From NCBI RefSeq assembly GCF_037911135.1, contig NZ_JBBLYU010000001.1, forward strand, positions 1,426,001 through 1,490,000: a stretch of DNA of 64,000 nucleotides, given 5' to 3'. Under the pieces are notes generated by a model. The model was given only the letters and a program-made list of their open reading frames with translations. It did not search any database and was not told the origin of the DNA. This document shows positions 26,364-35,598 of this stretch, one piece after another (the first letter of the stretch is position 1; every line of letters begins with the position of its first letter). The stretch is from Phaeobacter sp. A36a-5a (GTDB lineage Bacteria > Pseudomonadota > Alphaproteobacteria > Rhodobacterales > Rhodobacteraceae). Both the position numbers and the translations under genes were made by a program.

Positions 26364-27425
26364 TCAGGCGCGACGGCGACGGCTGCCGGCGCGACCACCG
26401 CGACCACGGCTTTCCTCGCCCTCTTTTGCGGGCTCTTTGTTGGCCTTGATCCATTCACCACCGTGAGGATCGTTGTTGGTCAACAGGTTGGCGGCGCGGA
26501 TCGCTTCCATCTCCTTGCCCGGACGTGGCTTGGTGGATCCAAGACCGAACATCTGAACAAAGGCCTCGTCTTCCATGCCCTCGGGCAGGATGATCCCGGC
26601 GGCCTCTACTTCGGCTCTCTTTTCGGCAATCTTCTTCTGGGTTACCGGCAGTGCCACCGGGTTCATGATCGCAGAGGTCATCCCCGCGCCCATCGCCATC
26701 GGCAGGAAGGCATTGTTGATGCCGTGACGGTTCGGCAGGCCAAAGGAGACGTTCGAGGCACCACAGGTGGTGTTCACGCCCAGTTCTTCACGCAGACGGC
26801 GAACCAGTGCAAAGACCTGCTGGCCTGCGGTCGCCATCGCGCCAATCGGCATCACCAGCGGGTCAACCACGATGTCATGGGCAGGAATGCCGAAATCTGC
26901 GGCGCGCTCGACGATCTTCTTGGCGACGGCAAAGCGGACGTCGGGATCTTCGGAGATGCCGGTGTCGTCGTTGGAAATGGCCACGACCGGCACGTTGTAC
27001 TTTTTGACCAGCGGCAGCACGTGCTCCAGGCGCTCTTCCTCGCCGGTGACCGAGTTCAGCAGCGGACGGCCCTCGGCGGCCTGCAGACCGGCTTCAAGCG
27101 CGCCGGGCACCGAGGAGTCGATGCAGAGCGGCGTGTCGGTAAGACCTTGCACCAGCTGGACGATCTTGGTCATCAGCGGCGGCTCGGTCTCGTTCGGGTT
27201 CGGGTTGGAGTTGTAGACAACGCCCGCGTTGATATCGAGGATGTTGGCGCCGGCCATCACCTGCGCAATCGCGTCTTGTTCAACGGTGGAGAAATCGCCG
27301 GCTTCCAACTCGGCCGCGAGTTTCTTGCGGCCTGTGGGGTTGATCCGTTCGCCGATCACACAGAACGGCTCATCAAATCCCAGGATTGCGGTTTTTGTCT
27401 TAGATTCTACGACGGTACGGGTCAT
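26364..27425 (-). CDS. Methyltetrahydrofolate:corrinoid methyltransferase (stand-alone MetH pterin domain)
   Basis: Cytosolic protein of 353 residues with the pterin-binding TIM-barrel fold. Typical sequences are VIGERINPTGRKKL, ANILDINAGVV, PLCIDSSVPGALEAGL, LLNSVTGEE and ISNDDTGI. It matches the folate-binding module of cobalamin-dependent methionine synthase as a separate protein. The last 25 residues are Glu/Lys then Arg/Gly-rich (RGRGGRAGSRRRR), an unusual basic tail. A three-part split MetH has been reported from Phaeobacter (recalled, not checked). The homocysteine and B12 modules are not in this window. AAGGA lies before the start; it follows the metF-like gene by 3 nt. Confidence 0.87.
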   Translation of the reverse strand: MTRTVVESKTKTAILGFDEPFCVIGERINPTGRKKLAAELEAGDFSTVEQDAIAQVMAGANILDINAGVVYNSNPNPNETEPPLMTKIVQLVQGLTDTPLCIDSSVPGALEAGLQAAEGRPLLNSVTGEEERLEHVLPLVKKYNVPVVAISNDDTGISEDPDVRFAVAKKIVERAADFGIPAHDIVVDPLVMPIGAMATAGQQVFALVRRLREELGVNTTCGASNVSFGLPNRHGINNAFLPMAMGAGMTSAIMNPVALPVTQKKIAEKRAEVEAAGIILPEGMEDEAFVQMFGLGSTKPRPGKEMEAIRAANLLTNNDPHGGEWIKANKEPAKEGEESRGRGGRAGSRRRRA

Positions 27426-27428
27426 TTT

Positions 27429-28361
27429 TTATCCTTGGGAATTGACCGGCTGCGCTGCTGCGCCGCCGTTGTTGATGGCCCAGGTGGCGTTGGTCTTGAT
27501 GCCACCCAGCGGGAAGAAATGCACATTGGTGATGTTGAAATCGGGGTTGGCGGCCTTGTGGGCAGCCAGCTCGGCAATCACATCTGTCGGCTCATAGGGC
27601 AGCAGCAGCTTGGAGACATCCATCGCGCGCTTTTGCAGCACCTTGAGGGACGGTCCAACACCGCAGGCGATGGCGAATTTGATCAGCGTCTGCAGTTTGG
27701 CCGGGCCGGCAATGCCGATATGGATCGGCAGATCTACGCCTGCGGCCTTGATGCTGTCGGCCCATTCGATGATCGGCTTCGCCTCAAAGGCGAACTGGGT
27801 TGCCAGCGCCATCTTCGCATCGGTGCGTTCGGAGAATTTCTGTTTCCACAGAAGCGCATCCGAGACGTTCTTCATGCTGCCGTCAGGATCGATATCCTTG
27901 TTGCCTTCGGGGTGGCCCGCGACATGCAGGTTGGTGAACCCGGCCTTGTCGAACAATCCGGTTTCCAAGAGCTGCATGGAGCTGTCAAAGGCACCATGAG
28001 GTTTGGCAACACCACCGGCCAGCAACAGCGCCTGCTTGACATCGGCCTCCCCCTGATAGCGGGCGATCCAGTCGGCCAGCGTGGCCTCGTCCTGGATGAT
28101 CCGCGCGGGAAAATGCGGCATCACCGGGTAGCCTTCGGCATTGAGCCGCTTGGCGGTTTCCACCATTTCCTCGATCGGCGTACCTTCGATATGGGCGATG
28201 TAGACGCGGGTGCCTGCGGGCAGCAGATCGCGGAAGCTCTCGACCTTGGCAGCGGTACGGGGCATCACCTCGATCGAGTAGTTTTCCAGAAAGGCCTCGA
28301 CCTCGGGGCTGCTGGGCTGCGCTACGCCAGCATCGCGTTTCTTGAAGTTCAACAAAGCCAT
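27429..28361 (-). CDS. Methylenetetrahydrofolate reductase family protein
   Basis: MetF-like TIM-barrel protein of 310 residues from ATG at 28361, with GGGAGG 7 nt upstream. SIEVMPRTAAKVESF and VYIAHIEGTPIEEMVETAKRL fit the family start, and AGHPEGNKDIDPDG, ATQFAFEAKPIIEW and HIGIAGPAKLQTLI fit the active-site face (Gln in TQF). It would supply methyl-THF to the methyltransferase encoded 3 nt downstream. It differs from canonical E. coli MetF in its N-terminus, so a second, main metF may exist elsewhere. Confidence 0.85.
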   Translation of the reverse strand: MALLNFKKRDAGVAQPSSPEVEAFLENYSIEVMPRTAAKVESFRDLLPAGTRVYIAHIEGTPIEEMVETAKRLNAEGYPVMPHFPARIIQDEATLADWIARYQGEADVKQALLLAGGVAKPHGAFDSSMQLLETGLFDKAGFTNLHVAGHPEGNKDIDPDGSMKNVSDALLWKQKFSERTDAKMALATQFAFEAKPIIEWADSIKAAGVDLPIHIGIAGPAKLQTLIKFAIACGVGPSLKVLQKRAMDVSKLLLPYEPTDVIAELAAHKAANPDFNITNVHFFPLGGIKTNATWAINNGGAAAQPVNSQG

Positions 28362-28387
28362 CGTGGCCTCCCAAAAAGATGTCAGGC

Positions 28388-28684
28388 TCATGCCCATCCG
28401 TCGTTAGCGATCAGTGTCTTGAGCCGGTCCTGATCATAATCCGCTTCCAGACGCTTGGCCTCGGCCTCGGCGATATCGGCCGGTTCACCATCCATGGCGT
28501 AGGGCGCAGCCTTGCGCCATTCCGCGAGATAGGCGTCGGCGTCCTTCGCGTTCACCTTCATTGCCGCACGGTCGATGGCTTGTTCAAACCGCTCTTCCAA
28601 TTGACGTTTGGCCCCGCGACGGCCTTTGCCGACGATGATCTGTGCTGGGATGTCGCGCCAATATACGATGGTGACGTCGGGCAT
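28388..28684 (-). CDS. Small Virulence_fact family protein
   Basis: 98 residues, charged, no membrane or signal segment. The start DVTIVYWRDIPAQIIVGKGRRGAKRQL is characteristic of the short proteins named virulence factor (PF13769) in alphaproteobacteria. AAGGA lies 10 nt upstream and the gene ends 26 nt before the metF-like gene, so it leads this three-gene unit. The name has no functional meaning here; the context points to one-carbon or methionine metabolism. Confidence 0.8.
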   Translation of the reverse strand: MPDVTIVYWRDIPAQIIVGKGRRGAKRQLEERFEQAIDRAAMKVNAKDADAYLAEWRKAAPYAMDGEPADIAEAEAKRLEADYDQDRLKTLIANDGWA

Positions 28685-29007
28685 TGCCTGAGCTTCCTTT
28701 GCGTCTGTGTAGTTGCGTTTCTAGTGTGGCATCGCCGGGCGCGTTCGTCGGATTTCGACCTGACATTGGTTCTGAGCGACCTTTTCCGGGTCGCTTCTGG
28801 ATAGCAATGGCGGGCCGGGCTGGCTACCGGGCAGCGCCCTCATAATATTCAACAGCTTTATGAATTTGATCGGCAAAGCGCTCAAAACCGTTCAAGAAAC
28901 GTCAATTCGTCAATCGGCAAATCGTCATCGGGGCATTCGGGCCACCTTGCACGTGGCGGTCAGCCCACATATGCTTGGATCAACACGATTATCGGAGGGC
29001 GTGAATC
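28685..29007. other. Divergent promoter region
   Basis: 323 nt between divergent genes. There is a short hairpin near 28774-28796 (AGCGACC / GGTCGCT). No coding sequence is supported, and the promoter elements cannot be placed with confidence. Confidence 0.4.
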
Positions 29008-30120
29008 ATGGCGCCCAGGCGTTCCAAAGGTGCGGGCGCATTTCCCCGAGTGGTAGAGAGCCCTGCACCGGCCCGCCCAGATCCTGATGCGCTCTATGCG
29101 GCGCTCGATCTGGGGACAAATAGCTGCCGGATGCTGATTGCCCAACCCAAGGGCAGCGGCTTCCATGTGGTGGACAGCTTTTCAAAATCGGTGCAGCTTG
29201 GCGCCGGTTTGGAGCGGACCGGGCGCTTGTCGCGCGCGTCGATGGCGCGCACCATCCAGGCTCTGCGTATCTGCCAGCAAAAGCTCAAACGTAACCGGGT
29301 GAAACGGATGCGGCTGGTCGCGACCGAGGCCTGTCGTCGGGCGAAGAACGCGCGAGAGTTCATTCGTCAGGTGCGCCGCGAGACCGGTCTGACGCTGGAG
29401 ATCATCCAACCCGAGGAAGAAGCGCGTCTGGCAGTGATTTCCTGCGCGCCTTTGGTGTCGACGAAGACGGATCAGCTGCTGGTGGTCGATATTGGCGGCG
29501 GCTCCACCGAACTGGTCTGGATCGACATCTCCTCGATCCCGCGCCGCGACCGGCCATCGGCGATTATGCGACTGCACGCAGGGTTTCATCCCGTTGAAAG
29601 CCCCTTCCCCGCGGCCAAGGTTGTTGACTGGATCTCAGTGCCACTTGGGGTCGCGACGCTGCGCGATCAGTTCCACGACGTCGAGGATGACGCGGCCCGT
29701 TTTGCCCTGATGAGCTGGTTCTTTGAAGAGAACCTCGCCGATTTTGCGCCCTATAAGGACGAGCAGACCCGACAGGGCTTTCAGATCGTTGGCACCTCTG
29801 GCACCGTCACCACCGTTGCCGCCTCGCATCTGGGGCTGAAACGCTATGACCGGACCAAGGTGGACGGGCTGCGCATGACCAGCGATCAGATTGACAAGGT
29901 TATCCGCTCTTATTTAGAACTCGGCCCTCAGGGGCGCCGCAGCGACCCGCGTATTGGCGAAGACCGTCAGGCGCTGATCATGTCAGGGGCGGCAATTCTA
30001 CAGGCGCTCTTGCGGTGCTGGCCGACGGACAGGTTGTCCGTTGCGGACCGGGGCCTGCGCGAAGGCCTGCTTTATGCACAGATGAGCGCCGACGGCGTTC
30101 TGGAAGACGGGCCGTTCTGA
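29008..30120 (+). CDS. ppx: Ppx/GppA family exopolyphosphatase
   Basis: 370-residue ASKHA-fold phosphatase that removes phosphate from polyphosphate or pppGpp. Phosphate-binding loops are ALDLGTNSCRMLI (near 33) and VVDIGGGSTELVW (near 160), with ATEACRRAKNAREFI and GTSGTVTTVAA also typical. The C-terminal extension of long Ppx proteins is absent, as in most alphaproteobacterial short forms. GGAGG lies about 10 nt upstream. It is followed after 71 nt by rlmE. Confidence 0.9.
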   Translation: MAPRRSKGAGAFPRVVESPAPARPDPDALYAALDLGTNSCRMLIAQPKGSGFHVVDSFSKSVQLGAGLERTGRLSRASMARTIQALRICQQKLKRNRVKRMRLVATEACRRAKNAREFIRQVRRETGLTLEIIQPEEEARLAVISCAPLVSTKTDQLLVVDIGGGSTELVWIDISSIPRRDRPSAIMRLHAGFHPVESPFPAAKVVDWISVPLGVATLRDQFHDVEDDAARFALMSWFFEENLADFAPYKDEQTRQGFQIVGTSGTVTTVAASHLGLKRYDRTKVDGLRMTSDQIDKVIRSYLELGPQGRRSDPRIGEDRQALIMSGAAILQALLRCWPTDRLSVADRGLREGLLYAQMSADGVLEDGPF

Positions 30121-30191
30121 CGGCCACACACAGGATATGAGCGTCCGACAGTTGGCCCCGATGCGGCCACGGACGACAGGGAACAGCAAAT

Positions 30192-30947
30192 ATGGCAAAG
30201 ACACCCACGGGAAAAACACCCACTGGCAAGAACACCTCCGGGCGCGGACAGCGTGACCTGAAGGTCAAGGTCAAGACTGCCCGTGGGCGTAAACTCAGCT
30301 CCACCCGCTGGTTGCAGCGGCAGTTGAACGACCCTTATGTGAAACGCGCCCAGGCCGAAGGCTACCGTGGGCGCGCGGCCTATAAGATCATGGAAGTCGA
30401 CGATAAATTCCGCTTCCTTGTGAATGGCGCGCGGGTGGTCGATCTGGGCTGCGCCCCGGGCGGCTGGGCGCAGGTAGCGGTGAAGCGGATCAATGCGCTG
30501 GGGGAAAAGCCGGGTAAGGCGGTAGGCCGCATCATCGGCGTTGATCTGCAGGAGGTCGAGCCGCTGGCGGGTGCCGAGTTCCACCAGCTGGATTTCATGG
30601 ACGAAGGGGCCGACGACAAGGTCAAGGAATGGCTTGGTGGCAAGGCAGATGTGGTGATGTCGGATATGGCAGCTGCCAGTTCCGGTCACAAGCAGACCGA
30701 CCATTTGCGGATTATCTCGCTTTGTGAAACCGCGGCCTATTTTGCCTTCGACGTTCTGGAAGAAGGCGGTACCTTCGTGGCCAAGGTATTGGCCGGCGGG
30801 GCCGAGGGTGATCTGCAAAAGCTGCTGAAGCAGAAATTCACCAAGGTTTTCCACGTCAAACCGCCATCGTCACGTTCGGACAGTTCGGAAAAATTCGTGG
30901 TTGCAACCGGGTTTCGCGGTGAGCCTTCGGATGCGTCTGACGATTGA
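30192..30947 (+). CDS. rlmE: 23S rRNA (uridine-2552-2'-O) methyltransferase RlmE
   Basis: 251-residue FtsJ-type methyltransferase. A basic N-terminal tail of 45 residues is longer than in E. coli. The catalytic tetrad K-D-K-E is visible: Lys in [10 protein letters not shown], Asp in SDMAAAS, Lys in FVAKVLAGG, and Glu in [11 protein letters not shown]. The SAM-binding motif is [20 protein letters not shown] lies upstream of the start. It acts on the large ribosomal subunit A loop. Confidence 0.95.
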   Translation: MAKTPTGKTPTGKNTSGRGQRDLKVKVKTARGRKLSSTRWLQRQLNDPYVKRAQAEGYRGRAAYKIMEVDDKFRFLVNGARVVDLGCAPGGWAQVAVKRINALGEKPGKAVGRIIGVDLQEVEPLAGAEFHQLDFMDEGADDKVKEWLGGKADVVMSDMAAASSGHKQTDHLRIISLCETAAYFAFDVLEEGGTFVAKVLAGGAEGDLQKLLKQKFTKVFHVKPPSSRSDSSEKFVVATGFRGEPSDASDD

Positions 30948-31014
30948 TCTCTAACCGGGCTGTGGCCGAGCGCATGGCAACCGCCGCCCTGCCCCGGCTT
31001 TCAGGTCTGGGCGA

Positions 31015-31281
31015 TCAGCTGCCGCGCTGAGCGGTGCTGGAAAACGACCGCAGCGCCAGCGCCTGCAAGGCGATGGTTTCCAGTGAGGTGCCTTCAGCGC
31101 GCAGCGTCACGCGCGGGCTGTCCTTCTCGATGCGATGAGGCGCCGCGACAGGCTGTTTCAGCAGGCGTTGCACCAATTGGCGGGGCGGAAGTTTGCTTTG
31201 CAAAAGACGCATCAGTTCCTCGTACCGTATGAGCGTTCGGGCTGTTCTCATCGAAGAATAGACCGGCCACTGGGCCAGCAT
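31015..31281 (-). CDS. Small hypothetical protein
   Basis: 88 residues, no recognised domain. The frame ends within the convergent gap after rlmE. Codon third positions are GC-rich in the latter two thirds, which supports coding, while the first 25 codons are less convincing and no strong ribosome site is visible. The true start might be the internal ATG at 31251. The sequence is basic with leucine-rich helices (RLLQSKLPPRQLVQRLL). Confidence 0.45.
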   Translation of the reverse strand: MLAQWPVYSSMRTARTLIRYEELMRLLQSKLPPRQLVQRLLKQPVAAPHRIEKDSPRVTLRAEGTSLETIALQALALRSFSSTAQRGS

Positions 31282-31386
31282 CGTGGCTCAATTGTGGCAG
31301 AACTGCCTTATTGTTGCGATTTTCGAAACAATTTCACTTCAGGCACGGGCAGGTGCACTCGGACGGTTGCAAACGCCAGCGACAGG

Positions 31387-32238
31387 TCAGGAGGTTGGAT
31401 GCAGCAGCACCCCGTTGAGTTCCGCGCCAAGGATCAGAATGGCTGAGTTCAGATAGAGAAAGATCAGCGCCGCCATAGCCCCCGCCAGCCCTGCATAGGT
31501 GGCCGAATAGGCCGCAAAACTGCTGATGTAGATGGCAAAGGCGAGGCCGGCCGCCCACCACAGCACCACTGTCAGCAGCACCCCCGGTAGCACCTGGGAG
31601 AGCCGGTGACGCTTCGCCGGAAGCAGCATGTGGAAGGCAAACACAGCAACGAGCGGGATCACCGCAACCAGAACCCCGTTCAGACCGCCCTCCCAGTTGC
31701 CTCTCAGCGGGACTTGCGGGAAGAAACTGGCCAGATGGCGCGCATAAAGCGGCAGGATCAGCTCAAACACCGCCGCCGCCATAATGCCCGCGCCCCCCAG
31801 GATCACCAGACCAATGCACAGGCCCCGGGTCTTCCAGAACGGCCTGGTATCGCGTTCATGATAGGCCTGCACCATTGCCAGACGCACCGCATCCACCCCG
31901 TTGGAGGCAAAGTAGATAGCGATGACACCACCTAGCGTGACCACCCCGGTGGAAGATGTGGCAAGCACCGAATAGACCTCCCGCACGATGGGATCCGAGA
32001 CGCTTTCCGGCCAGGAGCCAAAGACCAGCTCCACCAGGTTTTCCAGATCAACCCCGCCCGACAGTGACCCCGCCACCGCACCGGTGAGCGCCACGGTAAA
32101 AAGGATAAAGGGAAACAAGGCGAGCATCAGCGACATGGCGATATGGCTGCTCAGCACCCAGCCGTTCTTGTCGTTGAACCGCTTGGCGGCCAGATACAAC
32201 GCATAGGCGCCGGGTTTCACATAGGGTCGCATGCTCAT
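31387..32238 (-). CDS. YihY/BrkB family membrane protein
   Basis: 283 residues with six hydrophobic segments, of the YihY/virulence factor BrkB family. Typical parts are SSHIAMSLMLALFPFILF near the N-terminus, GVIAIYFASNGVDAVRLAM, and the C-terminal LAGAMAALIFLYLNSAILILGAELN. An inner-membrane role is certain from the hydrophobicity. The biochemical function is unknown (the older RNase BN claim for this family was withdrawn). Confidence 0.9.
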   Translation of the reverse strand: MSMRPYVKPGAYALYLAAKRFNDKNGWVLSSHIAMSLMLALFPFILFTVALTGAVAGSLSGGVDLENLVELVFGSWPESVSDPIVREVYSVLATSSTGVVTLGGVIAIYFASNGVDAVRLAMVQAYHERDTRPFWKTRGLCIGLVILGGAGIMAAAVFELILPLYARHLASFFPQVPLRGNWEGGLNGVLVAVIPLVAVFAFHMLLPAKRHRLSQVLPGVLLTVVLWWAAGLAFAIYISSFAAYSATYAGLAGAMAALIFLYLNSAILILGAELNGVLLHPTS

Positions 32239-32351
32239 GGCCTGACGGTCTCATAGCTCGCTTCAAAAAACCAGCCCTTTCAGGGAGATATAGCCAAACC
32301 CATCCGCCGGATGTAGGTTTGGCCAGAAGATATGCGACAGGGAGCGCGGCG

Positions 32352-33770
32352 ATGGCCTGGATTGCGATAAGCACATCGGCAGTGCTGATGATGTGGGTGC
32401 TTGCGGGTCTGGCCTCTCTGAAGGCGGCCCGCACCGCCCGCACGCCGCAAGGGGCGATCGGCTGGGTGGTATTTTTGCTGTCCGCTCCGCTGGTGGCGCT
32501 GCCGCTCTATCTGTTTTTCGGGCAACGCCGGTTTTCGAGGTATCGCGCCACCCGGCGCGAGGCGGAGCGGGTCTTGAACGCGCTGCGCGTCTACTCAGAT
32601 CTTCACACACAGGACCGCGATCAATTGGCCGCGAACCAGGCCCCCTTCGAACGGTTGGCCGGTTATCCGGTCTGCCGGGGCAACGGGTTTGAGCTGCTCA
32701 AAAACGGCTCTGAAATCGCCGATGCGATTATCGAGTCCATTGATGCGGCAGAGGATTACGTTCTGGTCCATTTCTACATCGTGCGCAATGACAAGATCGG
32801 ACAGCGGTTCAAGACCGCCTTGCTTGACGCACGCGCGCGCGGCGTTGCTGTCTGGTTCATGACGGATGCGGTAGGCAGTCACGGGCTGTCAAACCGATAC
32901 CGCGAGGCGTTGGAGGCGGCAGGTGTCAATCAGGTTGACCCCAGCACCCGCCCCGGCCCGAAACATCGGTTTCACCTGAACTTCAGGAACCATCGCAAGA
33001 CGGTCATCGTCGATGGGCGTGTCGGCTTTACGGGCGGAATGAATATCGGCGATGAATACATGGGGCGCGACCCGGCCTTTGGCGCTTGGCGCGATACGCA
33101 GGTGCGGTTGACCGGTCCGGTCGTGCAGCAGCTACAGCTGGGCTATGCGGAGGATTGGTTCTGGTTGACCGAGGATCCGATCCTTGACCTGCTGACCTGG
33201 GACTGCGCCCCGGTTGAGGGCACAGGCAAACCCGCGCTGGTGGTCGAAACCGGGCCGGGAGACAGTACGATCAACGGCTCGATGCTGTATTTCTCTGCCA
33301 TCTCCGCAGCGCGTTCCCGGATCTGGCTTGCCTCGCCTTATTTCGTGCCGGATCAGGATGTTGTGGCTGCGTTGAAGAACGCCGCCATGCGCGGGGTCGA
33401 TGTGCGTATCCTTTTGCCCGAGACTGCGGATCACTACGCACCCTGGCTGGCTGCCTACGCCTATTTTGACGACCTGCGCGAGGTTGGTGTCAAAATCTAT
33501 CGGTATCAGGCCGGATTTGTGCACCAGAAGGTTTTTGTCGTGGATGATACCATCGCGGCGGTGGGCACGATGAACCTCGACAACCGTTCTTTCCGGCTGA
33601 ATTTTGAGAGTATGGCGCTGTGCTTTGATGCGGAAACGGCAGAACAGGTGGCGCAGATGCTGGATGAGGACATGGCATCGTCAATGCTGCTGGAGACGGA
33701 TCTGGACGCGCAACCGGTGACCATCCGCTTTGGTGCGCCTGTCGCGCGCCTGCTGGCGCCAATCCTGTAG
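32352..33770 (+). CDS. cls: Cardiolipin synthase (phospholipase D family)
   Basis: 472 residues from ATG at 32352 (GGGAG 7 nt upstream). Two N-terminal membrane segments are followed by two phospholipase D domains. HKD motif 1 is HRKTVIVDG with H214, K216 and D221; motif 2 is HQKVFVVDD with H391 and K393. It joins two phosphatidylglycerols into cardiolipin at the inner membrane. Length and layout match bacterial Cls. Confidence 0.93.
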   Translation: MAWIAISTSAVLMMWVLAGLASLKAARTARTPQGAIGWVVFLLSAPLVALPLYLFFGQRRFSRYRATRREAERVLNALRVYSDLHTQDRDQLAANQAPFERLAGYPVCRGNGFELLKNGSEIADAIIESIDAAEDYVLVHFYIVRNDKIGQRFKTALLDARARGVAVWFMTDAVGSHGLSNRYREALEAAGVNQVDPSTRPGPKHRFHLNFRNHRKTVIVDGRVGFTGGMNIGDEYMGRDPAFGAWRDTQVRLTGPVVQQLQLGYAEDWFWLTEDPILDLLTWDCAPVEGTGKPALVVETGPGDSTINGSMLYFSAISAARSRIWLASPYFVPDQDVVAALKNAAMRGVDVRILLPETADHYAPWLAAYAYFDDLREVGVKIYRYQAGFVHQKVFVVDDTIAAVGTMNLDNRSFRLNFESMALCFDAETAEQVAQMLDEDMASSMLLETDLDAQPVTIRFGAPVARLLAPIL

Positions 33771-33793
33771 GGCACCACGCCGGAGGTTACGGG

Positions 33794-34243
33794 TCAGCGC
33801 ACTCTCACCGGCGCGGTATCTTCCAGCAGAAACACCTCTCGCAATGCAGCCACCAGAAACGCCGTGCTGATGCCAAAGGCAAAGAGCCCGGTAACCGCGC
33901 CGAACGCGGCAAAGATCCGCATCCCCTCGCCAAGGACGATATCGCCGTAGCCGAGGGTGGTATAGGTCGCGAGCGAGAAATAAATAGCAGTATTCCAGTC
34001 ACCTATGGCACCAGAGAAAATCAGCGCCGTGGCCCAGATCCAGACCTGCAGCGTATGGGCAAAGACGATTAGCCCGATCGCAACCGCCAGCACTGCGCTC
34101 ATCTGCACAAAGCGCCGCCCACGTTGCAGCACGCCAAGCCGCCTGCGCAGAACATGGATGCAGAACACCAGCAACCCAGCCTCCACGACAAGGCAGATCC
34201 CGAGGTACAGGCTGCCGAGCAGCAGCTGCTGGATGAGTGTCAT
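33794..34243 (-). CDS. Two-transmembrane ion channel (potassium channel family)
   Basis: 149 residues with three to four hydrophobic segments and a pore loop with filter sequence TTLGYGD, the potassium selectivity signature. No regulatory RCK or cyclic-nucleotide domain follows; the protein ends shortly after the last helix. GAGGG lies before the start. A small Ion_trans_2 channel of unknown gating. Confidence 0.87.
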   Translation of the reverse strand: MTLIQQLLLGSLYLGICLVVEAGLLVFCIHVLRRRLGVLQRGRRFVQMSAVLAVAIGLIVFAHTLQVWIWATALIFSGAIGDWNTAIYFSLATYTTLGYGDIVLGEGMRIFAAFGAVTGLFAFGISTAFLVAALREVFLLEDTAPVRVR

Positions 34244-34339
34244 GTCCCTGCCCTCATTCGTTGACCTTGCGCCGATGGATCTGTCGGTCAGCCGCGATCG
34301 GCTCTGCTCACGGCTCCGGTTTTGGCGCAGTCTACGAAA

Positions 34340-34732
34340 TCAGCGCTGCGACATGCAATCGCGATAGTATTGTTTGACCAGCCGCTTGCGCTGCGCCTCG
34401 GGCGTGTTGAAGTAATCATCGCGGTCCTCGGCTTCGGAACCGCTGCGTGATCTCGCGCGGCGCAGCTTGCCCTCCTGCACACTGATCCCGATCCGAACTG
34501 TCCCGGAGAAAGTGATCCCGGCGCGATCATTGCCCAGCCGCAGACCGTCAGGGGCATCACTGCGCGGCGCGCCGGCGTAGGCCTCCGCCCGGCTGCGGCA
34601 GAGCGCTTCGCGGCTGCCGGATGCCGTTTGCGCCACGGCGACCTCCGTCAGTGGGACCGCTGCCAGAGCGGCCAGAATGGCAGGTGCCAGACCTCGCGAT
34701 GACCAGCGGAATGGCAGTGAGAACAGCGACAT
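34340..34732 (-). CDS. Exported hypothetical protein
   Basis: 130 residues. The N-terminus has a signal peptide (GLAPAILAALAAVPLTEVAVAQ), followed by a small soluble part with two cysteines (ALCRSRAEAYAG and RDCMSQR) and an acidic-basic middle. AAAGG lies 8 nt upstream. No family is recognised. The ion-channel gene is 96 nt downstream on the same strand. Confidence 0.7.
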   Translation of the reverse strand: MSLFSLPFRWSSRGLAPAILAALAAVPLTEVAVAQTASGSREALCRSRAEAYAGAPRSDAPDGLRLGNDRAGITFSGTVRIGISVQEGKLRRARSRSGSEAEDRDDYFNTPEAQRKRLVKQYYRDCMSQR

Positions 34733-34932
34733 GGCATAGCCTTTGTTGAGCCCAACCCCATTATTGCATGGGCAAGCTTCAAATGGGGCCTACATCAGGG
34801 CGCGTCAATGTTATCTGTTGTCTTGGGCCGGGATCCCCGGAAAGGTCAGCCTGCAAGATCAGCCTGTCTGGTCGCCGGATGTATCGCGGTGCAGTCGCAC
34901 AAACCATAACAGCCGCAAGGGGTTATACGTCG

Positions 34933-35598
34933 ATGCTAATCATTGAGGAGGTCAGCAAGTCCTATTCGGGGCCGTCCGGTGCTGTTCCGGTTTTGGACCG
35001 TGTCTCGCTGGATCTGGCCGCCGGGTGCAGCCTCGCACTCACCGGAGACAGCGGATCCGGCAAAAGCACGTTGCTGCATCTGGCGGCCGCGCTGGATCAG
35101 TTCGACCGCGGCCGCATAGTGGTGGATGATGTTTCCCTCGCCGAGCTGGATGACACCGGGCGCGCGGCGCTGCGGCGACGACATGTGTCCCTTGTGTTTC
35201 AGCAGTTCAACCTGATCCCGGCCCTGACCGTTGGTCAGAACATCAGCCTGCATGCCCGGCTGGCCGACACGGTTGATGCCCCTTGGATCGAGGCATTGAC
35301 CCGTCGGCTGGGGCTGGCCGAACTACAGGGGCGCTACCCCGAACAGCTGTCTGGCGGACAGCAGCAGCGGGTCGCTATTGCCCGCGCGCTGGCGCTGCGC
35401 CCAAAGCTGCTGCTGGCGGATGAGCCGACCGGTAATCTGGACGAAACGTCAAGTGCTTCGGTCATGGAGCTGATGCTGGATCTCGTGCGGGAAACTGGCG
35501 CGGCGCTGCTGCTCGTCACCCATTCGCAGGCCATTGCGGGCTTGCTAGACAGGCAAATCCACCTCAGCAATGGCCGCCTGCGTGAGGCCGGGACATGA
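34933..35598 (+). CDS. ABC exporter ATPase, LolD/MacB-like (AttE-type)
   Basis: 221-residue ATPase from ATG at 34933; AAGGGG lies 11 nt upstream and the ABC domain begins at once. Walker A is GDSGSGKST, the signature LSGGQQQRVAIARAL and Walker B LLLADEPTGNLDE. The DEPTGNLD form is typical of ATPases that pair with FtsX-type permeases. It is coupled by a 4-nt overlap to such a permease gene and followed by an AttH-like gene. Confidence 0.9.
   Translation: MLIIEEVSKSYSGPSGAVPVLDRVSLDLAAGCSLALTGDSGSGKSTLLHLAAALDQFDRGRIVVDDVSLAELDDTGRAALRRRHVSLVFQQFNLIPALTVGQNISLHARLADTVDAPWIEALTRRLGLAELQGRYPEQLSGGQQQRVAIARALALRPKLLLADEPTGNLDETSSASVMELMLDLVRETGAALLLVTHSQAIAGLLDRQIHLSNGRLREAGT

Noticed and set aside
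26352-28433. Rightward open frame of 693 codons opposite the methyltransferase and metF-like genes
   Set aside because: The leftward genes have clear family motifs and ribosome sites. The long frame is a GC-driven antisense shadow rich in Gly, Arg and His.
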